A stretch of 64,000 nt of DNA, taken from Ceratopteris richardii (taxonomy: Eukaryota > Streptophyta > Polypodiopsida > Polypodiales > Pteridaceae). The notes below the pieces were generated by a model. The model searched no databases. It had not been told where the DNA came from and was given only the letters and a program-made list of their open reading frames with translations. Both the position numbers and the translations under genes were made by a program. Below are positions 23,024 to 35,000 of the stretch, piece by piece (within the stretch, counting starts at the first letter, position 1; each line of letters begins with the position of its first letter). The DNA lies in the NCBI GenBank assembly GCA_020310875.1, contig CM035437.1, positions 54,088,156 to 54,152,155 on the forward strand. The letters are read 5' to 3'.

Positions 23024-23566
23024 TCCATTTCTTGAGACTATGTGTCCTAGGATTTTCCCTTGTCGCACCATGAAGACACATTTTTCAGGATTGAGGCATA
23101 CTCGATATTGTTTACATTTAGCAAAAATCTTTTCTAGTTCAGGGATGTGCTCTGATCGTATAGCTGAATATGTACACAGATCATCCACGTATACCTCCAT
23201 GCTTTTTCTCAAGAATTCTTTGAACACATGACACATCAGTCTTTGGAATGTAGCTGGGGCATTCGTGAAACCAAAAGGCATGACTCTAAAGGCGTATACT
23301 CCCCATTCAGTTGCAAATGCAGTCTTGTGTTGGTCCTCAGGAGCAATAGCTACCTGATTATACCCTGAAAAGCCATCCAGAAAACTATAAACTTCTTTCC
23401 CTGCTACCCTTTCCAAGAGATGGTCAGTGATTGGTAAGGGATAGCTATCCCTTATGGTTGCGGCGTTCACTTTTTTCAAATTGATGCACACTCTTAACTT
23501 TCCATTCTTCTTTGGTACAACCACCAAGGGTGATACCCATTCCGTGTGCTCAATTTCGTAGATGAA
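23024..23566 (-). CDS. G reverse transcriptase
   Basis: The seven RT blocks can be followed: WVSPLVVVPKKNGKLRVCI, SYPLP, FLDGFSGYNQVAIAPEDQHKTAF, MPFGFTNAPATFQRLM, the catalytic VYVDDL (YVDD complement at 23180-23191) and LNPEKCVF...LGHIVS. The order protease-RT-RNase H-integrase identifies Ty3/gypsy. A long acidic linker (about 370 residues) separates the protease from RT, longer than usual. The frame is continuous from the protease end through the H2C2 modules. Confidence 0.93.
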
Positions 23567-24609
23567 TCTAGCATCTAATAACTTATCTATCTCTTCTTTT
23601 ATCTTGGCTGAATACACATCATTATAAGTATAAGGTCTCTGTTTCGAAGGTTTGGCCTCGGATGTCATGGGGATTCTATGCGCACATATAGATGGATCTA
23701 CTCCCTTTAAGTCCTTATAAGTCCAAGCAAAGACATCCCGGTATTCTCTTATGAGTCGAATTAACTCTTGTTCTTCTTCCGCTGAGACATCCTGTCCTAT
23801 GAAGGTACATCGTTCTTCACCTCCTTCCATAGTTACGACTATTTTTTTGGTTTGCTCCTTATTATCATATGCTATTCCAGGTTGCGCTTCTCTTTTAGGC
23901 ATTTGAATAGCAATTTTCCTCTCTTCCACTTCATATTTTTTGAAATGAGCTGGTACCTCAAATTGGTCTTGGGGTTTGTTTTCTTCATCTTCTAATTCCC
24001 TTTCAACTTCTAATTCTTCTTTTTGTGTGAGTACCTTATGTTTTTCATTGGCAGTGATATCCATGTTGGTGGGGCTAATCCCTAGATCCATGGGTTCTGG
24101 TTCCATTTCAATGCTCTCGTAGTCCTCCTTCCAGTCTTTCTCAATCACTTCTCCTTCTTCTGCCTCCTGAAGGACTACCATATACAGACTAATGTCATAA
24201 CCTTCCTCATCGATACATTCGTTCATAGTCACTACTTCTTCGTTTACGCAGACATCGAGGGTGGCTAATATTTCCATCCAACCGTGAGGCTCAAATTCTT
24301 CGTCTGGAAATACTTGTGGCATATAAGCCGGATCTTGTACCGATCTCCCTATTCCTTGTTTCTGCTGCCAACTTTTTCTTCTCTCTTCTTCCTTCTTTGC
24401 TGCTTTGCATATCCATAGATGAGTGTCCTCGTTCATCCAGGATTGGTCACTAGAACCTGCACTATGAACCGATTGATCGTCTTCCTCTTTATGGATTTGA
24501 TTCCATTGTAGAGGTGGTACATCTTGATATGTGTATGTATGTAGGTTGATCCTAGTGGTGATTCCTGCGTGTTGTAGGTACACTGCATCCTTTCCCCAAT
24601 CTTGTACGA

Positions 24610-24910
24610 CCTTTAGCTGTCTCATGAATGGCCTTCCCAAGATCATTTCATAGTTGCTTGGCCTTTCAAAGTGACAAATTGCTAAAGTATGTTCGAATTC
24701 CACTCCGCACGTAGTGAAGACTACTCATTCCAACAATCCTAAGGGTCTTTCCGTATGTCCATCTGCCATTTGAATTTTCATGCGTGTTGGTCTCAATGCT
24801 GGTTTTCCCCATTTCTCCCAAATTTCTTTGGTAGCAATGCCAACACCGGCTCCTGAATCGAGTATGGCTTTGGTAGTATAACCCCTATAGGTGATTGGTA
24901 GGCATGTATT
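24610..24910 (-). CDS. G first retropepsin (PR1)
   Basis: The DSGAG signature (ILDSGAGVGIATKEIW, D complement at about 24857-24859) lies at the end of the gag-side frame. The matching C-terminal block EMILGRPFM follows at about 24.64 kb in the pol-side frame. This is the expected place for the protease that matures Gag and Pol. Sequence similarity to PR2 seems low beyond the signature, so the two are not a simple recent duplication. Confidence 0.8.
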
Positions 24911-27900
24911 TCCTTCATCTCCTTCACTAAAGTCTCCTACTTTATCCACTGGAATTCTCACCGTTTTCACTTCGTCAGCTACCTCCTTCTTTTCCTCCTT
25001 GACTTCCCATTGATTGATCAATTTCTCTTTTAAATGTGGTTTTACCTTTAACAGTTCCTCGAGTGTTAGGGTACATGGGATTTTCACTTCTCTAAGACGT
25101 TGTATAATCTCCGATGTTTGAACTGATGGATTCGTTTCTCGTCTCGTTATTGATGGAATACGATACAATTCTGAGTTGTGCTCGTACTCCCCGGTGTAGT
25201 TGGGTAGTTCCTTTACATCGTCCTCTTCTTTGTCACTTGCATCCATTGGAAAAATTTCTTCTGAATTGAGTTCAGGTATTGAACCCTCTATTTCGTTTTC
25301 TGCCTCTAATTCTCCAAAGGGCGGTTCCATTCCTTCTACCTTTTTCCACTTGTCCTCTTGAACTCGCGCCCATAGATCCTTAGTCCAATCTCCTTCTATT
25401 TCAGGGACTATGGATCCTTCTTTTCTCTCAATACCAATTTCATCATTCAGAGGTCTATTTACGTTAGGCTTTTCCTGAGTGTTTAGGCACTCTTGGAATT
25501 TTTCTTCGCAAATTCGGTTGTTTGGTAAAGGTGATGCGGGTTTTTCTAATGTTTGTTGGGCAACTTCTATCAGTTTTTTGCAGATTTCCAGTCTTTCTTT
25601 CTCTAAGTCGCCTCTCGGATACTCTCTCTCATGTTGTTCTATGGTAGGTCCTGCTTTTATTCTCGCCTTGTATGCCTGAATCCACATGGCTAATTCTTCA
25701 GGCATTGGGTCTGCTAATACTGATCCTACCTCCTCCCTTTTATCCTCTTTTTTATTTTCTTCTTCCACTTGTGATTCTTCTGTTGATTTCTGTTTACTCT
25801 TTTCATTTTCTTTCTTTTGCAACAACTTTTTTTCTTTTATCCTGTCTCTCCGGTTCTTCCATCTTTGTGATCTTTTACTGGCAATACTTCTCTCTGGTTC
25901 TTCGGAGTCTTCTACTCTGTGAGGGATGGGTGCATTTCCCTCTTTGTCACTTTGATTACTTCCGCCTGTTTTATCAGGGTTCTCTCTAGCCTTTGCTCTT
26001 GTTATGGCCTTTAAAGGTATAGTGTACTCTTTGTCACTCCCTGATGATTCAATTACTTCTATCACATTAATCTGCACATTAGAAGTGACTTTGTTGGGAT
26101 TCTTAGGACAATCTCTAAAAAGATGTTCCTTCCCACAATCGCTACAGTAGCCTTCCCAAATTCGTTGTGGTGGTGGTGGGTTTGGTAATGTACATTCTCT
26201 AATATAGTGGTCACCTCCACATCTGTAGCATGGTCCTCTGGGTACAGGCGGTCTATTCATTGGTCGAGGTGGCATGGTTGCTCTAGGAGCTGTGTACATT
26301 AAGGGTACATAATCCTGCTCATGTCCGTAAGAACTATCAGGTATCTCCATGCCATAAGCATATGGGTCATATTGTTGCCCATATTCCATTATCGAGCTCT
26401 CATAACCAGGGTATGTTCCTTGACTAGGTTCGTAAAATGAGTCATATGGTTCACTGCTAGTCAAAGGTGTGGCTGGCACTATAGCTCTTTCTAGATTTTC
26501 CTCTGGCTGCGCTATCTTAACTGGGACAACATTCTGAGGGTGGGGCGGTTGTTGTCCTAGCACTGGTTGAGGTTGTGTATATCCCTGATATGCGTATGGT
26601 CGTGGTATTGGTGCCTGCGGCTGATATGAGGGATATCTAAAGGCTTCTCCTCCCTGCTGGTTCTGTGGGTATCCATATGGTCTCACATAAGGCTGTGTGG
26701 ATCTGGTTTGCCTATTGTAAGGGCAGTTCTCAGTGCTATGGTTTGTGTATCTCTGCTCTATACTGCAATATTGTAGTGGTCCGGGGACAGAGGGTCTATG
26801 AGGAGCATAGGCAGGTGGTGGGACTACTCCCCTAGTACACAAATGAGAAGGATGGTCTCCTCCGCACTGCATACATCTTCTAAGCATAGGCATTCTCATA
26901 GGATTGGTGGGATAATTCCTCTGTCCTTGAACATTCAGTTTTTTTGCTAACAGGTCGGCAATTTCCTCTACGTTGTTTTTGGGGTTTGATGTGCTACTTG
27001 TTGACTCTTCGCTTTTCACACTACCTTGGGGTATTTTCAAGTCTTCTGGAAGGTTATCTTCTAGGTCTATACATTCCTTCATACATTCTTGCAAGGTTTG
27101 AACTCTCTTCACGTACACTAATGACCTCAAGGTTCCGTTCAATAGTCCTTCTAAGAACAATGATACCATTTTGTTTTGTGTGGGTCTCTCTTCTACGGGA
27201 CATCTATCCACATACTGCTTGAATCTCCTAGCTGCCAATCTTACTGACTCGGTAGGGACTTGTTTGAAGCTGTGGATTAATGACGAAGAATTGTTCTTAA
27301 TTCCAGATTTGGTAAATTCTTCAATCATTTCTTGGTATACCTGATCCATGTTCTGAAAAGTATTTGGATCCAATGGCTGAAACCAGGCCAGAGCTGTGTC
27401 TGACAAGGTAAGGCCAAAAGACTCATATTGAATCATGAAGTCATCGACCTCCTCGGCTCTAACTACTTGTTTAAATTCTGCTATGTGGTTATAGGATTCA
27501 CTAGAGCCATCATAATGATTTCTCATGCACTTGGCCACTTGGATCGGCCTTAGTCTCCTTCCTACTTCAGGTTGTCTCGGCATCACAGGGTAATTTGGTC
27601 TTCCTATTGGTATACCTGGTCCTCGTACTACCTGTGGTCTGACTGGAGCATGAACTCCATGTCTTGGGTCAATGGCTGGTTGTGGCCGATAGTTAGGATT
27701 AGTGGCAGGCATTGCGAATTGTACATGTGGTCTGACGGGGATCTGGGTTTGTTGAGTTTGTTGTGTTTGTCCCGATTGTTGAATTGAATCATTTTGAGAA
27801 GTTCCATGTGGATTCTGTGACGTAGTGGCTTGGTCCCTTGGGGGGAACACTGGGATGTTCTGATATTTCAGCTCAGCTCTCTCTAATTCTGTGATTGGCC

Positions 27901-28585
27901 AATATCTTCTGTGATTTTTGTCCAAATATGTGATGATGGTGGGGAACTCAGGGTCTTGTAACTCATAGATGGTAACTGGATTAGGAGCAGCTTCCCATAT
28001 AGAGGAATGGGCTCTGAGCAGGTACTCCATCCCGTTGATCAAATATACGTCTATTAGAGTGTCATCCTGGGGAATTAGGTCTCCTCTCCAAAGTTTAGTA
28101 ATTGTAGATCTCCCTCTAGGAGTAGTTACTTGCTCTTCGTTTCCACATCCATTTAAACTTGACGCATTATTTTCCTCACCATGCTCATTAATGATTTCCG
28201 GGTGTTCGGTGACCATGTATTGGATATCTCGTTTGTCCATGTACAGTCCTCCTATGTACTTAACTGCTGGTCTCGGCACTATATAGGCCTCTGAAGTCTT
28301 CCTCAGTCTGGCCACTGATCTGTTTAGACCATCCAAATAGATAGGGATCTCATTGTGGTTGGTGCTCACATACTCTAAGGAAGTTCTGTATTCGCCCTCA
28401 ATGATGGACATCTGGCCAATCATGGAGACAGTGGTTTGCATATCCTCTGAAGCCATGGGGATTTTTCCTTCTGACTCACTGGAGGTCTCAGAGTAGTGTG
28501 AACGGCTACTTGGTTCGGCTACACTCCCTACGGAAGAAATGACACTTCTTCGGCTTCCTAGGGTTCTTCCGGATCTCAGGTTCAT
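24911..28585 (-). CDS. G gag polyprotein
   Basis: The reading begins at ATG 28585 (MNLRSGRTLGSRRSV) and runs over 1,200 codons. A capsid-like gag core (ALAWFQPLDPNTF...RFKQYVDRCP) lies at about 27.54-27.06 kb. Pro/Gln/Tyr-rich sequence follows, then three zinc knuckles at 26837-26875, 26192-26230 and 26108-26146, and a highly charged Lys/Glu region before the protease. Each knuckle has the form C-X2-C-X3-H-X4-C, one residue shorter than the usual retroviral knuckle. Gag would form the particle and bind the element's RNA. It is long for a plant Ty3 gag. Confidence 0.88.
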
Positions 28586-30334
28586 TCACTTAAGAGATCT
28601 GATCAAATCTGGTCCTCCTCTAGCCTCTAGAATTCTATGATATGACTTAGAAGTCTAGGAAAAGAATTAGGCTGGAATATAACTAAAGGACAGTTCCAAG
28701 TCACAATACTTAATCCTCACGATCTCTGAGGAAACGATCGCTGACTGACACGATACTTGGACGAAACGATCGCTGGAAAACGATCTCTCCCAGACGATAC
28801 TTGATGCGCACGATACACGATACTTGGGTGAAAACGATACACGATACCTGAGTCCAGACGATACTTGATCTTTGGGAGAAAACGATACACGACACTTTCC
28901 AAAACAATCTTTGGCAAAACGATCTCTGAACTCAACGATCTTTGGTCAACACGATGCTTGGTCAAACGATACACGATACTTCACAAGTATCGCGCTCTTC
29001 AGTCCACGATACACGATATTTCACTAAGACGATACTTGCCACTGACGATACACGATCTCTCACAAAACGATCTTTGGCCGACGATCGCTGACCACAACGA
29101 TACACGACACTTGTTAAGTATCGCGATCGCTGAAGACTAGACGATACCGATACTTGAAACGAAACGATACCGATCTCTCCTAAGTATCGCGATCTTTGGT
29201 AAACGATCTCTCACTGCGACGATCGACGATACTTGAGCCAAAACGATACCGATCTTTGATCAATATCGCGATCTTTGAACCAAACGATACACGATCGCTG
29301 ATCCAAACGATACTAGGTCAAACGATATCTGACCGAAACGATACCGATCTTTGACCTCAACGATCGACGATCTTTGGCAAGGATCGCGATCTCTGGAACA
29401 CGATACTTGAACCAACGATACACAATCGCTGATCCAAACGATACTTGGTCAAACGATATCTGACCGAAACGATACCGATCTTTGACCTCAACGATCGACG
29501 ATCTTTGGCAAGTATCGCGATCTCTGGAACACGATACTTGAACCAACGATACACGATCTTTGGGTACAAACGATCTCTGATCGAGACGATACCGATATTT
29601 GGGAAATATCGCGATACTCAACCACAGGAGTTCCACGATACTTGACAAGTATCGCGATACTCGACCGCGGGAGCAAAGACGATACTTGACCCAACTTCAA
29701 ATTTTTATAGATGTTTTTTGAGATTTGATGTTTTCCCCCTTGCTCACCTAGCTCTTCTCTCTTACCCTCACTCACTGTATCATTCAACAAACAACTTTTA
29801 GCCCCCTGAAAGCCCAAACGATACTCAGCGCAGATCGTTTTTTTCCTTTCCTAGGTTGAAATGCTGAAAATTTTTGATCAAATGGGTAATTTAGTTTACC
29901 TTGGTAGCACCTATGATCTTTTGGTCAAGTTCCCTTGCACTGTACTCTTCCCTATTGCTTGTTTTCCTCGCCACGATCTCTGCAAGCTCACACGATACCC
30001 GACTGCTCTCTTCACGATACTTGTTCAACAAGTGATTTGAAAAATGAGACTTTTTTGGCTTTTATACTTGGAAATTTCTAGCTATCAACAAGGAAAATTT
30101 TTTGAACAAAACTAAAACCTACTCTAATGATTTAGTCCACTCTCTACTCACTCCTATTCTACTCCTTCTACTCTCTTCCCTAATCTATCAACTCACTACA
30201 CACACTCCAAGAATGAGAAGTAGCAAGTGCGGCTGAAAATGACTTACCAAAGAAGAGAAGATTTCCGCTCCTCCAAGTTCTTCAAAGCAAAAAGCTACTT
30301 ACCATCACACGAATGCCTCGGTTTGATTCGTCAC
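28586..30334 (-). other. G 5' leader
   Basis: About 1.75 kb lies between the primer site and the gag ATG. It contains no credible coding sequence. The gag-proximal half is the CGAT-word array (28718-29690). The rest is AT-rich with isolated CGATAC and CGATCT words, and probably contains promoter-distal leader and packaging signals by analogy with other LTR elements. Confidence 0.7.
28718..29690. repeat. CGAT-word array in the G leader
   Basis: Dozens of words built on CGAT (CGATACTTG, CGATCTTTG, CGATCGCTG, CGATCTCTG, ACGATACACGATAC) are strung together with short variable spacers, often preceded by AAA. A longer unit of about 131 bp is repeated in tandem (starts near 29296 and 29427, nearly identical). 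Similar single words appear further out at 29817-30030 and in both LTRs (aaacgatacttgg, near 14393 and 30591). The array is non-coding in all frames despite short open stretches. Confidence 0.9.
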
Positions 30335-30352
30335 TCCCCGGCAACGGTGCCA
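30335..30352 (-). other. G primer binding site, tRNA-Asp type
   Basis: In sense the site reads TGGCACCGTTGCCGGGGA, seven bases inside the 5' LTR. It differs by one base from the TGGCGCCGTTGCCGGGGA site known from Athila, Calypso and Tat relatives and attributed to tRNA-Asp. Confidence 0.88.
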
Positions 30353-30359
30353 AAAAGTG

Positions 30360-31253
30360 TGTTGACCTAAGCTGCAACTTAGGGACTTGCGGAGAAAGAG
30401 ACTATACCTCAATCCCCTCACAAGTGCATATAGTGGGGATACACGCTTTTAAATATCAATCCAAAGAGTATACTAACCTAGCCGAGTGTAAGAAGACATG
30501 CAATCATATAATGGTCAATGCAAATGAACTACTCAAGAATGAAAATGAGGTAAATACTTATCCTAACAAACTTCAACTGTAGGTCAAGGCGAAACGATAC
30601 TTGGGGCAGCAGCCGTCAGTATTTTGGACTTTTCTCCCAGCTCAGAGCTCCAAACATATCAAATAGCATACGCGTTTCGAAGCTCTCGAGAAGACGCATC
30701 CAATGGCAGTGGTCTCACTCAATTCCGACGCTCCTACTTCAAGTTATGACAGAAATACTGAATCGCGAGAATACTTTCCTACGCTTCAGCACTTCCTACA
30801 CCTCGCACACACCTCTCCTACAGCCAAGAAACACTCTCAAGGATAGACAACACTCACAAGCACTCTTTCCAAGCAATACACATGCATACAAGCTCACGAA
30901 GAAGGAGATGAAGAGGGAAGAAGACACAAATTCGAATTTCTGTGCTCTCCTTTCTCACAATGGCAAAAAGTCTTCTACAAAGAGTCACATTTGACTTATA
31001 TACTAGTGCCCTAAAAATGGTCCTTTCACACAAGTGATTGGCACTTTTATTCACTAAAAGCTAATTTCCTACTATTTTACATGGGTAAGCTTCTATTCTT
31101 CTGTGGGAATGCATCTAGAGGACTCCTCTAGTGCCTTTACAAAGGGAAATATATTACAGGAATGAATATGTTACAAAAATATGTGGTCCAAATCGGAAAA
31201 ATTTTGGGGCCCGTCTTTTTTCTCTGCTTTGTGCGCTCTTTAGCTCTACAACA
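30360..31253 (-). repeat. G 5' LTR (894 bp)
   Basis: It is the same length as the 3' LTR and nearly identical to it. A TATA box in sense is the complement of 30995-31002 (cttatata). Flanked on its outer side by the CATAT target repeat at 31254-31258. Confidence 0.96.
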
Positions 31254-31457
31254 CATATGTGCCTCATGATCTACAAAAATTCATCAGTTTATGTATTGCA
31301 TGTAGGTGTTTGAGAACTCACACAAGTTTGGAAAATATCCACATAAAACCTCATCACAATCTCCTACAAATCTAATAAAATCATGAAGATTATGAAAAGG
31401 TGGGTGCCTTGTAATTTCAGGATCAGTTGGATAAGTAGCTTCATTTATCCATATGTC
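31254..31457 (-). pseudogene. Unidentified coding-like remnant, piece 2
   Basis: Between the Ty3 element and copia A3 the minus strand holds an open run of about 55 codons (INEATYPTDPEITRHPPFHN near 31.40 kb), then two stops. Allowing for the 5 bp target repeats, it is adjacent to piece 1 across G and to piece 3 across A3. Cysteine- and aromatic-rich; no family recognised. Confidence 0.45.
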
Positions 31458-31688
31458 TGTTGATATATTTAGGTAGTGATGTGTGTGAACACACTAGGAC
31501 CGCCGGGGCACTTTTTTCCCTCTTTAGGAGGTTTTTTTCCCCCGGCTTATATATACGCCTATTGCCCTAATGGGCTACTTATCTTTGTACATTCTCTAGT
31601 AATACATTCAGTATTGTGTGTTTGTGCTCCAAGCTTATTCTTCTTCCTTGTGCTGTTCGCGTGCTTCCGCAGGTGTCTATCTCCAACA
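31458..31688 (+). repeat. A3 5' LTR (231 bp)
   Basis: TGTTGATATATT...CTCCAACA, with a two-base gap before the primer site TGGTATCAGAGC at 31691-31702. Confidence 0.96.
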
Positions 31689-31690
31689 AT

Positions 31691-31702
31691 TGGTATCAGA
31701 GC
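31691..31702 (+). other. A3 primer binding site, initiator tRNA-Met
   Basis: TGGTATCAGAGC, complementary to the 3' end of initiator tRNA-Met. Confidence 0.95.
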
Positions 31703-32043
31703 AGGTCGTCGCTTCTTCTAGGGCGCCATCGACACTCCTTCGTATGTAGTCTCAGATTTGCATGAAATTTGGTGAGCATACTCAGGGTGTTTCGGAGATC
31801 AAAACAGCTTCGTTCTGTGGTGCCGAAATCGCGATCTGAGCTCGTTTCGGCCTCCGAATGCACTATCACAGCGCTTGTGCAGGCTATGTCGTCCTTTTGT
31901 GCCAAAGATATATACTAGTTTCTGTTCGCCAGTTTAAGCGTCTCGAAGTCTGCTACAGGTCTAGCAAAACTTGTCTGGGCAGTTCCGTTCAACTTTTTGA
32001 GATACAGTCAATTTTTTGCATCAAGGTATTTTAGTCACCGGCC

Positions 32044-35000
32044 ATGTCTGAAAGCAGTGATGTATTTCGTATGTTGGCTGTTGAGGATAAGTTGGATGGT
32101 ACCAACTACCCATTATGGGCTTATATGATGCGACATGTTTTGGTTGCAAAAGGATTGTGGAACATTGTGCGGGGTGTTGAAAGACGTCCTGTTACACCTC
32201 TAACAACAGGTACTGCAAATACAGGTGCTGGAGCTGATGAAGATGGTGTCGAAGATGATATTCCGCAGATTCCTGTTCGTGCTACTGTTTCTGTTGCACC
32301 TACTGCAGAGCAGGTTCGTTGGGATGGCAGAGATGCCCAGGCACATGCATTGATAGCTTTGTTTGTCAAACATGCCATTATTCCTCACATACGCTCTTGC
32401 AGAATAGCTAGGGATGCTTGGGATACACTTACCACATTGTACCAAGCTAGGAATGAGGCTCGTGTTGCTTATCTCCGAAAACAGTTGGAGAGTGAGCACA
32501 TGAATGAAGGTGATTCCATGGACAGTTTCCTAACAAAGATCAAAGACTTGAAGGAACAGTTGATTTCTACTGACGAGGTTATACCAGATAGCTCACTAGT
32601 GCAGACCGTTCTGAATGGTCTTCCTGATTCATATTAGAGTTTTGCTCTTACTCTTTGGTTAATGATGAAAGGCAATCCAAATGCCTTGTCATTTGAGGAG
32701 TTAGTCTCTATTCTGTTGCAGGAAGATCAATCCAGGTAGAACAGGTCCATTATGCATGTTGCAGATCAAGCTTTCCTGGCTAGTCAAAAGGGCAAAGGAA
32801 AATGGAGCTCTTCTACTAGTAAGCAGAAATCTGCTAATGCTGCACATTCGAAGAACCAAGACAAAGATGAGAAAAAATCAGAAAAGCAGAAATTGTTTTG
32901 TAAGTACTGTAAAGGGAATGATCATATCATAAAGAAATGTCCAAAACTGGCTGCTAAAGAGGCAAAGAAGAAAGAGGCTGGAATGGTTGTTGCAGAGGCC
33001 TCTACACCAAAAACAGAGTCTACAAATCTTGTGCAGGAAGAAGAATGGGCGTTTACTACTGTCTGCAGTTTTGACCTATCTTCTCATGAACAGTGCATGT
33101 CTGTTGTAGACTCAGATGTTTGGTACTTTGACAGTGGGGCGACCAAACATATTACCTCGCAGCGTAGTTTCTTCTCTTCACTCGAGCCTGCCCCTACAGG
33201 GAACACTGTCACATGCCCAACAACTCCTCTTATCTTGTTATGGGAGTTGATAAGATCATTCTGACTACCGCTGATGGTAGTTCTTTCACTTTGTCAGATG
33301 CTTTATTTGTGCCAGGGATCAAGAAGAATCTGTTATCAGTTTTTGCATTAGCCAAGATTGGCTTCGTTGTGAAATTTGTTGATGTCAGGTGTACAGTTCA
33401 TGATCTATCAAATGGCGACGTGATTATTGCTTCTGGCATTTTATGTCGTGGGTTGTATAAGTTCATAGACTATGAAAGATCTGTGAATGATTCGACATGT
33501 GCATTTCATGATTCTCAGGCTATGTCAGATGCAAAGCTTTGGCATGCACGCTTTGGTCATCTGAATTTTGCTAGCTTGCTACGCCTGCAGAAATCTGAAT
33601 GGTGTCCTCTTTGCCCAAACTTGAGGCACCTGGAAAACATGTTTGTGAAGGCTGTATTTTGGGCAAAATGCAGCGTTCATCCTTTCCAAAAGATGGTTCA
33701 GTTTGGGCTATGCAGAAATTGCAGCTTGTACACACTGATGTCTGTGGTCCTATGCAGACACCCTCTTTTGGAAATTACCTTTACTTCGTGACTTTCATTG
33801 ATGATTTTTCCAGGCATGCATGGGTATATCCCCTCAAAGCAAAGTTCGAAGTGTTCATGTGCTTCAAACAGTTTTTAGTTTTGGCTGAAAATCTATCAGC
33901 ATGTAAAATGGGCACCCTCCGTTCTGATCGAGGGGGGGAATATATGTCTTCTGATTTTAATGCATTTCTGGCTGAACATGGGATAAAACACCAGTGTACA
34001 GTGCCATATACACCTCAACAGAATGGAGGTGTTGAACAAAAGAATAGGTCACTCATGGAGATGGCGAGATGCATGGTCAAAAGTCAGGCTTTACCACATA
34101 GTTTCTGGCTTGAGGCTGTCATGTGTGCAGTATATGTACTGAACAAGTGTCCCACTAAAGCGCTGCAGTCTATCACTCCATATGAGGCTTGTCATGACCG
34201 CAAGCCATCTGTTGCTCATCTGCGTGTTTTTGGTTGTTTGGCATATGCACTAGTGCCTGAACAACATCGCAGAAAATTGGATGATAAAGTAGTAAAATGT
34301 ATTTTTGTTGGGTACAGTTCTGAAAGTAAAGGCTATCATCTGTATCGTCCTTAGACAAAATGCATTCTGGTTAGCTGTGATGTTGTTTTTGTGGAAGATG
34401 CAATTCAGCCATTGCTTTCATGTACTAAGGAGACATCTGTGAGCTCCAAAGACATGTATGATACTTTGATGCCTCTTTTTACAGGTGGACAGTCTAGTGC
34501 TGGTCCTAATGAGGCAACTTCTCAGCCTTTGCAGGCTTCATATGATGATGCAGATCATTCCATTTCTCATGAAGATTTACATGATGCACTTGTTGATGAG
34601 AGAGCTGATATTGATCAGGCAAAAACTATGCCAAAATGGCTGGTGCAGACTTTGTGTGACAACAAATTAGATGCACCTTTGTCATATTTTACTCGTTCAG
34701 GCTCTCATAGTGCCTCCTTTGCATCAGATTGCTATGCTATGGCTGCGTCTAGTCTCTGTGATGAGAATGAGCCTGTTTCTTTTGATGAAGCACAGACTTC
34801 AGAAAATTGGATGGCTGTTATGCAATCTGAATATGATGCTATAATGAAGAATGGTACTTGGTCTTTATGTGACTTGCCTCCTGGCAAGAAGGCCATTGGC
34901 ACTAAGTGGGTATACAAGCTGAAGCATAAACCGAATGGTATAGTTGACAGGTATAAGGCTAGGCTTGTTGCAAAGGTTTATGCACAGGAAAGAGGCATTG

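Larger units (their letters stand above)
14162..31253 (-). mobile_element. Giant Ty3/gypsy element G, two LTRs, 17.1 kb
   Basis: Two 894 bp LTRs (14162-15055 and 30360-31253) bound the element, with CATAT target repeats at 14157-14161 and 31254-31258. Sense is the minus strand. Order: 5' LTR, primer site for tRNA-Asp type (Athila/Tat style), a leader with a CGAT-word array, gag, protease, RT, RNase H, two H2C2 modules, integrase, a second protease-like domain, a long third ORF, polypurine tract, 3' LTR. By eye the LTRs differ at about 7 of 894 positions, so insertion is recent. It looks nearly whole, with about three breaks in the coding region. No chromodomain was seen; the RT blocks (FLDGFSGYNQ, PFGFTNAPATFQR) suggest the non-chromoviral (OTA) side of Ty3, which is inference. 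Confidence 0.95.

Noticed and set aside
28718-29690. CRISPR-like array of short repeats
   Set aside because: Repeat words are short, overlapping and without fixed spacers, inside the leader of a plant Ty3 element. The genome is eukaryotic and no cas genes are present.
28710-29817. Short open frames rich in Arg, Ser, Tyr and Val in the CGAT array
   Set aside because: They are by-products of the repeated CGAT words, present in several frames on both strands.
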